A stretch of 9,349 nucleotides of DNA from Acidobacteriaceae bacterium (GTDB lineage Bacteria; Acidobacteriota; Terriglobia; Terriglobales; Acidobacteriaceae). Of the stretch, positions 1 to 7,123 are shown in pieces. Numbering within the stretch: the first letter of the stretch is position 1; each line of letters opens with the position of its first letter. The position numbers and the translations under genes are program-made. Below the pieces are notes generated by a model. The model saw only the letters and a list, made by a program, of their open reading frames with translations. It was not told where the DNA came from and made no database searches. The stretch lies in contig PMHC01000240.1 in assembly GCA_003156495.1 (NCBI GenBank), forward strand, positions 3,570-12,918, read 5' to 3'.

Positions 1-2347
1 CGAACATGGCGCGGACCTTGCCATAGGTGTTGCCCACCACATAGCTGTCGTTCAAGTGCAGCGTTCCATCCTGCACCAGAACGGTGGCCACGGCGCCGCG
101 GCCGCGATCGAGCTTGGCCTCGAGCACCGAACCCACGGCCTTGCGGCCTGGCGTTGCCTTGGGCGCCTTGATGTCGCCGACCAGGCAGATCATTTCCAGC
201 AGCAGATCGAGATTCTTGCGCTTCTTTGCCGAAACCTCGACGAAGACCGTGCTCTGCTGGCCCGATCCGGCCCACTCCTCGGGAATCAGACCGCGATCGG
301 CGAGTTGCTTTTTCACCCGCTCGATATTGGCCTCGGGTTTATCGATCTTGTTTACGGCCACGATGATCGGAACATCGGCGGCCTTGGCGTGATCGATGGC
401 CTCGATCGTCTGCGGCATCACGCCGTCGTCGGCGGCCACCACGATCACTACAATATCGGTGACCTTGGCGCCGCGGGCGCGCATGCGCGTAAATGCCTCG
501 TGACCCGGCGTATCCAGGAAGACGATCTCGCGACCGTGCGCCGGAGAGCCTTCTTTGGAGAACTTCACCTTGTAGGCGCCGATGTGCTGGGTAATGCCTC
601 CAGCCTCGCCGGAAACCACGTCGGTCTCGCGAATCGCGTCCAGCAGCGAGGTCTTGCCATGGTCCACGTGGCCCATGACGGTGACCACCGGCGAACGCGC
701 CAGTTCGATCATGTTGGTGTTATCGGTGTCGAGCACATCCTCGATCGCCTCGTTCTCCAACGCCTCTTCGTAGGTGATGACCTTTGACGAAGCGCCGAAC
801 TTGGCGGCGACGTCTTTAACCATCTCGGCGTCGAGCGACTGGTTGACGGTGACGAAGACGCCGCCCATCAACAATGAAGCGATCAGATCCTTGGCGCGCA
901 CCTCGAGCTTTTCCGCCAGATCCTTAACGCTGATGCCCTCGGTGACCGTGATCTCGCGCGTAATCGGCAACGGTTCGTTGCTGTACTGCATACCGCCATA
1001 ACGAGGAGGCGGTACAAAGCCCTTCATCGGGCCTTCCTTGGTCTTGGGGTACTGCTGCTGGCCACGGCCGCGGCCGCGTGATGAAGCGCGCTGCGGGCGT
1101 GGAGCCTCGCCGGTCGGCGGCGCGCCTCCGGGGCCAGTCCGTGGACCGCCAAAACCGGGACGCGCTCCGAAGCCGGGACGCGCTCCAAAACCAGGACGTC
1201 CGCCAGGAGCCATCGGGCCGGAGGTAGTCCGTGTAGGATGCTTGGGCCGGGGACCGTTCGCGAATGTTCCTGTTGCGCCGGGCGTGGGCGTACGCTGGCC
1301 CATGGGCCGGCGATCGAAGATCGGCTTGCCACGCTGCAATCCGCCACCAAGAACGCTGGCGGGAACCGAAGCCTTGTACACGGGCCGGGGCCCGGTCTGC
1401 GGCATCACCATGCGGCGAGCCGGTTTAGCCGGCGGCGCGGGCGCTTGAGTACGAGGCGCGGAAGTGCTAGAGGCCGCGGCGATTGTAGGAGCTGTCGTAT
1501 GTTTCTCCGCTGCCGGAACTTCGGCAGCCTTTGGCGAAGCGGCAACCGCTTCGGTAACGGCCACGGGCGGCACCACAGGCGCGCTTACCGCGGGAGTGAC
1601 TGCGGCGGCCGGAACGGCAACCGCGGGATGCTTTTCCGCAACGACAACCGGCCTTCCCTCGTGCACGTGCGGAGCAACCGGCGTCACAACAACCGGCGGC
1701 TTGACTACGGCGACGGCCACAGGCGGCGGCGCAACGACGACCACTGGGTGCGCCACGGCAACTACCGGATGCACGACGGCAACCGGCGGATGCGCGGCGA
1801 CTGGCGGATGCACAGCAACTGGCGGCTTGGCGACCACGGCCACCACGGGCGGATGACTGGCGATAGCGGGTTTTGGCGCGGGTGGAGCGATAATCGGCGG
1901 CGCGGGCCGGGGCTGCGGAACAATCCTGCGCGGCGCCGGATGCGGCGTTGCCACTGGCGGTGTCGTAACCACGACGGCCGGTTTTGCAACGACCACGGGC
2001 TTGACCGGTGTGGCCGGAGCTGCCGGCACGCGAAGATGGCGCGACTCTTCTTCCTCTTCCTGCTTCTTGGCCAGAATAGCCTTCAGCACATCGCCGGGCT
2101 TGGAGATATGAGAGAGGTCAATTTTAGGAATGATGTTTTGCTCGCCATAACGGGCGGGCGCGGCCGGTGACGAAGCAGACTGGGCATTCTGCGCTAAACG
2201 CGCACGCACCCTATCCGCCTCACCCGACTCCAGCGAACTGGAATGGGTCTTGTTCCCGGCGATACCGAGTTCGGGAAGAATGTCGAGAATCGCGCGAGAC
2301 TTTATTTCAAGCTCTTTCGCGAGATCATTGATACGAACCTTACTCAT
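1..2347 (-). CDS. infB: Translation initiation factor IF-2 (partial, C-terminus beyond window)
   Basis: IF-2 is the cytoplasmic GTPase that binds fMet-tRNA on the 30S subunit and promotes 50S joining. The frame is open from ATG 2347 to the window edge (782 codons). Residues 1-50 form an IF2_N module starting MSKVRINDLAKELEIK. Residues 107-262 are a Val/Pro/His/Ala-rich linker, 384-400 carry three RPGFG repeats, and 423-429 are RGRG-like. A second IF2_N module lies at about 466-520. The G domain has GHVDHGKT (559-566), DTPGHEAF (from 612), NKID (666-669) and SAK (706-708). Domain II begins near 740 with GRGAVATVLVQDGTL. Domains III and C1/C2 (C2 binds fMet-tRNA) lie outside the window. Start: the conserved MSKVRI beginning and an AAGAGG ribosome site three bases upstream favour 2347; an in-frame ATG at 2374 would add nine residues. 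It is probably cotranscribed with rimP and nusA. Identity is certain; the start is fairly sure. Confidence 0.97.
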   Translation of the reverse strand, partial: MSKVRINDLAKELEIKSRAILDILPELGIAGNKTHSSSLESGEADRVRARLAQNAQSASSPAAPARYGEQNIIPKIDLSHISKPGDVLKAILAKKQEEEEESRHLRVPAAPATPVKPVVVAKPAVVVTTPPVATPHPAPRRIVPQPRPAPPIIAPPAPKPAIASHPPVVAVVAKPPVAVHPPVAAHPPVAVVHPVVAVAHPVVVVAPPPVAVAVVKPPVVVTPVAPHVHEGRPVVVAEKHPAVAVPAAAVTPAVSAPVVPPVAVTEAVAASPKAAEVPAAEKHTTAPTIAAASSTSAPRTQAPAPPAKPARRMVMPQTGPRPVYKASVPASVLGGGLQRGKPIFDRRPMGQRTPTPGATGTFANGPRPKHPTRTTSGPMAPGGRPGFGARPGFGARPGFGGPRTGPGGAPPTGEAPRPQRASSRGRGRGQQQYPKTKEGPMKGFVPPPRYGGMQYSNEPLPITREITVTEGISVKDLAEKLEVRAKDLIASLLMGGVFVTVNQSLDAEMVKDVAAKFGASSKVITYEEALENEAIEDVLDTDNTNMIELARSPVVTVMGHVDHGKTSLLDAIRETDVVSGEAGGITQHIGAYKVKFSKEGSPAHGREIVFLDTPGHEAFTRMRARGAKVTDIVVIVVAADDGVMPQTIEAIDHAKAADVPIIVAVNKIDKPEANIERVKKQLADRGLIPEEWAGSGQQSTVFVEVSAKKRKNLDLLLEMICLVGDIKAPKATPGRKAVGSVLEAKLDRGRGAVATVLVQDGTLHLNDSYVVGNTYGKVRAMF

Positions 2348-2469
2348 CCGCCTCTTTTCGACTTTTGCCGCCATACCACTACGAGTCGCTCATAGCTACC
2401 TCAATGGCACTGGCCGCGTTGTTGTTGCGTGATCGTGTTTCTTGGCCCTGGAAAGGATTGTGGCGCATC
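2348..2469 (-). other. nusA-infB intergenic gap, no gene seen
   Basis: This 122-nt stretch separates the nusA stop from the infB start. In many bacteria ylxR and ylxQ (an L7Ae-like protein) sit here; neither is present. I see no convincing terminator or promoter. A four-codon ATG frame (2393 down to 2379, Met-Ser-Asp-Ser) preceded by GAGGT is the only translatable item and may be chance. The absence of a terminator fits cotranscription of nusA and infB. Confidence 0.6.
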
Positions 2470-4182
<1,713 letters not shown>

Positions 4183-4252
4183 ACTTACTTACCCTTTTCT
4201 CTGCCGGTGAAAAAACTTGCGGTTTCCCCGGCGCGTTCAAATCTCAATGTAA

Positions 4253-4275
4253 GCCGGCCTCGATCTGCCGGCCTC
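4253..4275. repeat. 14-nt-period direct repeat and GCCGGC hairpin in nusA leader
   Basis: GCCGGCCTC occurs at 4253-4261 and again at 4267-4275. Because GCCGGC is its own reverse complement, the two copies can form a 6-bp stem with an 8-nt loop in either RNA strand. It lies about 70 nt upstream of the nusA start, within the transcript leader if nusA is read from rimP. No T-tract follows on the minus strand, so it is not an obvious terminator. Function is unknown. Confidence 0.6.
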
Positions 4276-4344
4276 TAGCCTTTTTCCCGGTTTTACTGAA
4301 GCCGGAATAACCCTTCCAATCGTCGGAGGCTAGAAGCTAGAGGC
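4271..4344 (-). repeat. 9-bp inverted repeat in the rimP-nusA spacer
   Basis: GCCTCTAGC at 4271-4279 is the exact reverse complement of GCTAGAGGC at 4336-4344, which lies inside the CTAG heptamer array. In the rimP-nusA transcript these could pair and enclose a loop of 56 nt containing the sequence just downstream of the rimP stop. Pairing is seen in sequence only; whether the RNA folds so is inference. Confidence 0.6.
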
Positions 4345-4361
4345 TAGTAGCTAGCAGCTAG
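4327..4361. repeat. Five-unit heptamer tandem repeat, consensus NRGCTAG
   Basis: Five consecutive 7-nt units read AGGCTAG, AAGCTAG, AGGCTAG, TAGCTAG and CAGCTAG without interruption. The GCTAG core is invariant and only the first two bases vary. The last unit overlaps the rimP stop codon (TAG, minus strand, 4360-4358), so the array begins at the very end of rimP and extends into the rimP-nusA spacer. CTAG is usually a rare tetranucleotide in bacterial genomes, which makes five copies in 35 bases stand out. It resembles the short tandemly repeated heptamers reported in other bacterial groups. Function is unknown. Confidence 0.9.
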
Positions 4362-4963
4362 ATTTCCGGCGTCAGATTCGCTTTCTCGATGTTGCTCAAA
4401 GCGATCTCCACCGTATCCACGCCCGCCTTGCGGCTCTTGCTGTTTTGCCTCACCGCCGTTAAATCGAGCGTAATCGTTCCTGTTTCCAGCGGGCTTTTCT
4501 CTCCCGCGACCAATCTCCCCTGCCAATGGCGATTATTACGGACTGGTTCGAAGGTCCGCACCTTCGCCAGGCAACCGGTAAACCGCTCGAAATCCTCCGG
4601 CCGGATCAATTTCCGGTCCAGACCGGGTGAACTGGCCTCCAGCGTATACTCCGCGTCGGGAACCAGCTCCTCCACGTCGAGCAAAACTCCAAAATCGCGA
4701 CTGAAGACCGCACAATCCTCGTGCGTTACCCCAGAAAGCTGCTCGAACGAGAGCGAGCCCTCGCGCAGCTTCTCCGGCAAGTCATCCTGGCCGGCCTCGG
4801 CCGCCGCCTTCAACTGCGCCCGGCCGGCGGCGTCCTTCTCTAAACTCACCCGCAGCGTGCGTTCCTTGGCCGCGCCAATCAACTCGACATCGACCACATC
4901 GAGCCCGTGCGATGCCGCCACGCGCTCGGCCGCCTTCCGGATTTCGTTCAGATCTACCGCCAT
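4358..4963 (-). CDS. rimP: Ribosome maturation factor RimP
   Basis: RimP binds the 30S subunit and assists late maturation around the central pseudoknot and S12/S19. The 201-residue product has the N-terminal alpha/beta domain (DVVDVELIG at 22-30, then RTLRVSLEKD), the family signature SSPGLDRKLIRPEDFERF (111-128), and the C-terminal Sm-like barrel ending VEIALSNIEKANLTPEI. The family is usually about 150 residues. The extra length is mainly an insertion at about 45-77, rich in Ala, Glu and Lys, before the conserved VTHEDCAVFSRDF segment. ATG 4963 is chosen because a GGAG ribosome site lies four bases upstream. The frame also stays open up to an ATG at 5149, but the added 62 residues match no part of RimP and would cover the predicted promoter, hairpin and terminator. 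The stop codon sits in the CTAG heptamer array. It leads the rimP-nusA-infB cluster. Confidence 0.95.
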   Translation of the reverse strand: MAVDLNEIRKAAERVAASHGLDVVDVELIGAAKERTLRVSLEKDAAGRAQLKAAAEAGQDDLPEKLREGSLSFEQLSGVTHEDCAVFSRDFGVLLDVEELVPDAEYTLEASSPGLDRKLIRPEDFERFTGCLAKVRTFEPVRNNRHWQGRLVAGEKSPLETGTITLDLTAVRQNSKSRKAGVDTVEIALSNIEKANLTPEI

Positions 4964-4967
4964 CAAT

Positions 4968-4971
4968 CTCC
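4968..4971 (-). promoter_or_regulatory. Ribosome binding site deciding the rimP start
   Basis: GGAG on the minus strand lies four bases before ATG 4963. It supports that start over the upstream in-frame ATG at 5149, which lies within the predicted -35 region. Confidence 0.6.
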
Positions 4972-5017
4972 GCAGCCTTGCCCCGATCCGGCTGTCGGTT
5001 TCTAAGCTTGTTCCCGG

Positions 5018-5029
5018 GGCAAATTTGCC
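5018..5029. repeat. 12-bp perfect palindrome just below the rimP attenuator
   Basis: GGCAAATTTGCC reads identically on both strands. On the rimP transcript it lies two bases after the T-rich tract of the attenuator terminator and about 55 nt before the start codon. It could be a protein site or chance; there is no direct evidence of function. Confidence 0.5.
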
Positions 5030-5031
5030 GC

Positions 5032-5058
5032 AAATAAAAAGTGGGCTTTCGGCCCACT
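5032..5058 (-). terminator. Intrinsic terminator in rimP leader (attenuator)
   Basis: On the minus strand AGTGGGC and GCCCACT form a perfect 7-bp stem (5058-5052 and 5046-5040) around a CGAAA loop, followed at once by TTTTATTT (5039-5032). This is a textbook Rho-independent terminator, yet it lies between a predicted promoter and the rimP start, 69 nt before the ATG. No coding gene lies upstream on this strand that it would end. Terminators at this position belong to the rimP-leader RNA class described mainly in proteobacteria. Assignment to that exact Rfam family is inference. Confidence 0.85.
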
Positions 5059-5064
5059 CATCTC

Positions 5065-5101
5065 TCCGCCAGCCGGTGCGTACACGGTAAGACCTGGCGG
5101 A
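5065..5101 (-). ncRNA. rimP 5' leader hairpin upstream of attenuator
   Basis: In the minus-strand transcript TCCGCCAG (5101-5094) pairs perfectly with CTGGCGGA (5072-5065), an 8-bp stem. The enclosed 21 nt can fold further: CCG pairs with CGG, one C is bulged, and GTG and CAC close a TACG apical loop. Six bases (GAGATG) separate it from the terminator stem. The arrangement of leader hairpin, short linker and terminator recalls attenuation leaders such as the rimP leader. Ligand or protein partner is unknown; autoregulation by a ribosome-related factor is only a guess. Confidence 0.6.
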
Positions 5102-5120
5102 CAAACGTGTCTGCGTAATA

Positions 5121-5149
5121 AGGATACAGTGATTTGCCGCGAAATTCAA
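5121..5149 (-). promoter_or_regulatory. Predicted sigma70-type promoter for rimP-nusA-infB
   Basis: On the minus strand TTGAAT (5149-5144) and TATCCT (5126-5121) are separated by exactly 17 nt. Each hexamer matches the TTGACA/TATAAT consensus at four of six positions. Transcription would begin near 5114, about a dozen bases before the leader hairpin. This order of promoter, hairpin, terminator and rimP is what makes the call attractive; the hexamers alone would be weak. Confidence 0.5.
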
Positions 5150-5385
5150 CCATTTAAACCAGAGTCGCCCCGGCGTGAAGTCGCCGCCGCTCTAAAGAAA
5201 ACGCTCCCGCCGCCCGCCGGCTCCGCCAAGTCACCGGCGCGCTCCCCTCCCCTTATGTGACACGCTGAACATATTTGAAGCACCATAAAGTTTCTAATCA
5301 CCCTACCGATGAGAAGGTCATAGACCCAATTTAATGGGAAACAGCTTTATTGTCCGAAAACAAGTCACTTGTGAGTTGATCGATC
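5150..5385. other. Divergent intergenic region upstream of the EAL gene
   Basis: This 236-nt stretch lies between the rimP promoter and the phosphodiesterase start. The half nearer rimP (5160-5250) is GC-rich and shows nothing recognisable. The half nearer the EAL gene is AT-richer and probably holds its promoter: TTTAAT at 5330-5335 resembles a -10 hexamer but has no convincing -35 seventeen bases away. Stops in the EAL frame (TGA 5377-5379) exclude an upstream extension of that gene. Confidence 0.45.
5360..5372. promoter_or_regulatory. 13-bp inverted repeat at the EAL gene ribosome site
   Basis: ACAAGT-C-ACTTGT is a perfect inverted repeat with 6-bp arms, ending 13 nt before ATG 5386. It overlaps the only weak purine-rich ribosome site (GTGAG, 5371-5375). 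It could be a repressor operator or, less likely given the one-base centre, an RNA structure. No regulator gene is adjacent. Confidence 0.45.
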
Positions 5386-7002
5386 ATGCCAACATTTCGG
5401 CAGCGGTTTGTAGTTACGATTGTGGCCATTACGACACTGGCCGCATGTGGAGTTGTTGGTGGCTACTTTCTGGCTCGCTGGATCACGGCGCAGATCACCG
5501 AGATTCGGTTGGACAACTACGCCAGCCAGTTGATGACCAACGGAGAAAACTCCGCCGCGGAGTTGCGCGAGGCCCTGACGGCCGTAGACGCTTCGCCTTA
5601 CCCCGTCTGTTCGCCGGCTGAAATTCAGTACTTCAACGCGTTAATTGACCAGTCCGCGTTCATTATCGACACCGGGCACATGAATGACGATGGCCAGATC
5701 CAGTGCTCGGCCAAACTCGGCCGACCCGCCCAGCTCGGCAACCAGCTCAATCCGGATTTTACGCAGCAGGACGGCACCCAGATCTATAAAGGACTGACGC
5801 CGTATCGCGACAACAGCCTGACCGCCATCACCCTGCAGCGAAACCATTCTTTCGTCGTCTACACCCCGCTGGCCCGCATGTACATTGAGCCGGCTCCGCT
5901 GCACTTCACCGAAACCGTCACCGACGCCCCGACGCAGCGGCACGGCCTGTTGCTCGGCGAATCGCTGCTGGCCGGCCCCGAAATTCTCTCGACCGAGGGC
6001 AAAGATTGGCTCGGGGACAAGCTCTACGCCACCCGCTGCTCCATCCGCTTCTTCAGTTGCGTCACCGCCTTCACCTCGCTGCCGGAAATTGTCGCTTCCG
6101 CCCGCACCCGATTCGTCGGCTGCATGGTCTCCTGCGGACTCTTCGGCGCGCTGGTCGGCCTGCTGCTTTCCCTGCTCTACCGGCGCAACAAGGCCATCTC
6201 CAAACAGTTGCGGCGCGCCATCCGCAAGGGCGATTTGTGGATGCTCTATCAGCCCATCGTCGATCTGGAAAGCGGCCGCATCGCCGGCGCCGAGGCCCTC
6301 GCCCGCTGGGCCAACGAGGACGGCATTCCCGTCAGCCCCGACGTCTTCGTGCACGTCGCCGAGGAAAACGGTTTTGTCTGTGAGCTGACACAGTGGGTCT
6401 TACGGCGCGTGCTGGCCGATTTCGCCACCACCCTCCGCGAAAATCCCGACTTCCGGGTCAGCATCAACGTCACCGCCGATGATCTGAACAGCCCCGCCTT
6501 TCTGCTCACGCTCGAGGGCGCCCTGGCCTACGCTCGCGTCAGGCCGCAAAGCCTCACCATCGAGATCACCGAAAGCTCGGCGGTGCGCCACGAAGCCGCC
6601 ATTCACACCATCCACGCGCTGCGCGAACACGGCCACAAAGTACACATCGACGACTTCGGCACCGGCTACTCCAGCCTCTCCTATTTGCAGGATCTGGCCG
6701 TCGACGCCATCAAGATCGACCGCTCCTTCACCCAATCGATCGGCACCGGCGCGGTTACGATTACAATCCTGCCGCAGATTCTGGCCATCGCCAAAGCGCT
6801 CAACCTGAACGTGGTCGCCGAAGGCATTGAAACCGACGAGCAGGCGAAGTATTTTGCCGACGCCAAGCAATCGGTTCTGGCCCAGGGCTGGCTCTTCGGT
6901 CGCCCCATGCCGGCCGAGGTTCTTCAGCGCCTGATGGCCGATAACACGCGCATGCTCGTCGAAAAAGCATCTGCGCCGGCTGCGGTGGAAAGCGTCGCCT
7001 GA
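5386..7002 (+). CDS. Membrane-anchored c-di-GMP phosphodiesterase with periplasmic CSS-type sensor and EAL domain
   Basis: The 538-residue protein probably hydrolyses cyclic-di-GMP to pGpG at the inner membrane. A first membrane helix (8-31) leads to a periplasmic domain (32-243), a second helix (about 244-265) and a cytoplasmic EAL domain (275-515). The periplasmic part has PVCSPAEI (C75 S76) and a second cysteine at C107, fitting the CSS-motif sensor family (E. coli PdeB, PdeC and relatives), plus C218 and C225. The EAL domain looks catalytically complete: E303 in AEALARW, N361 in SINVT, E393 and E396 in IEITES, D422 D423 in DDFGTGYSSL, K443 in IKIDR, E479 and E482 in AEGIE, Q500 in AQGWLFGRPMP. 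There is no GGDEF domain. The start is firm because an in-frame TGA lies six bases before ATG 5386, though the ribosome site is weak. It is divergent from rimP and appears monocistronic. In E. coli PdeC, CSS cysteines allow redox control by DsbA/DsbB; that is inferred here. Confidence 0.93.
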   Translation: MPTFRQRFVVTIVAITTLAACGVVGGYFLARWITAQITEIRLDNYASQLMTNGENSAAELREALTAVDASPYPVCSPAEIQYFNALIDQSAFIIDTGHMNDDGQIQCSAKLGRPAQLGNQLNPDFTQQDGTQIYKGLTPYRDNSLTAITLQRNHSFVVYTPLARMYIEPAPLHFTETVTDAPTQRHGLLLGESLLAGPEILSTEGKDWLGDKLYATRCSIRFFSCVTAFTSLPEIVASARTRFVGCMVSCGLFGALVGLLLSLLYRRNKAISKQLRRAIRKGDLWMLYQPIVDLESGRIAGAEALARWANEDGIPVSPDVFVHVAEENGFVCELTQWVLRRVLADFATTLRENPDFRVSINVTADDLNSPAFLLTLEGALAYARVRPQSLTIEITESSAVRHEAAIHTIHALREHGHKVHIDDFGTGYSSLSYLQDLAVDAIKIDRSFTQSIGTGAVTITILPQILAIAKALNLNVVAEGIETDEQAKYFADAKQSVLAQGWLFGRPMPAEVLQRLMADNTRMLVEKASAPAAVESVA

Positions 7003-7024
7003 AGGCTCATCGCGGCGAGCGGAA

Positions 7025-7051
7025 ACACTTCTTGGGCATTGCAAGAAGTGT
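7025..7051. terminator. 10-bp hairpin between convergent genes, possible terminator
   Basis: ACACTTCTTG (7025-7034) and CAAGAAGTGT (7042-7051) form a perfect 10-bp stem with a 7-nt loop, 22 nt after the phosphodiesterase stop codon. No T-run follows on the plus strand, and only TTT on the minus strand. The inverted repeat is certain; its role as a terminator of either convergent gene is a position-based inference. Confidence 0.5.
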
Positions 7052-7054
7052 CAG

Positions 7055-7074
7055 GGCACGACTTGAGTCGTGCC
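7055..7074. repeat. REP-like palindrome
   Basis: GGCACGACT and AGTCGTGCC are perfect complements separated by two bases (8-bp stem with a TTGA loop when folded). It follows the preceding hairpin by three bases. The palindrome with its flanking GTCAG recalls dispersed repeats of acidobacterial genomes as I remember them. One copy cannot prove that it is dispersed. No T-tract follows. Confidence 0.6.
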
Positions 7075-7080
7075 GCAACT

Positions 7081-7113
7081 GTCGCAAAATCGACGCGACC
7101 TTCAGGCCCTGAA
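7081..7113. repeat. Two further short inverted repeats in the convergent gap
   Basis: GTCGC (7081-7085) pairs with GCGAC (7095-7099), and TTCAGG-C-CCTGAA (7101-7113) is a 13-bp inverted repeat. With the two stronger hairpins just upstream they nearly fill the space between the two stop codons. Each alone is short enough to be chance. Confidence 0.4.
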
Positions 7114-7123
7114 TGAAATCGTC

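Noticed and set aside
56..787. Plus-strand open frame of 243 codons
   Set aside because: It is antisense to the conserved IF-2 G domain and has no recognisable domain; open frames of this kind are expected in GC-rich coding DNA.
1238..2170. Plus-strand open frame of 310 codons, Arg/Gly/His-rich
   Set aside because: It is the complement of the low-complexity IF-2 linker; its odd composition follows from the Val/Pro/Ala codons on the other strand.
2379..2393. Four-codon upstream frame before infB
   Set aside because: It has a GAGGT ribosome-like site, but is far too short to be called a gene from sequence alone.
4327..4361. Short CRISPR-like array
   Set aside because: Units are 7 nt with no spacers; it is a simple tandem repeat, and no cas genes are present.
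4964..5149. N-terminal extension of RimP from ATG 5149
   Set aside because: The 62 added residues do not resemble RimP. They overlap a predicted promoter, hairpin and terminator, and GGAG sits correctly before ATG 4963.
5330..5335. TTTAAT as -10 of the EAL gene promoter
   Set aside because: Five of six bases match TATAAT, but no acceptable -35 lies 16-18 bases upstream, so it is not listed as a promoter.
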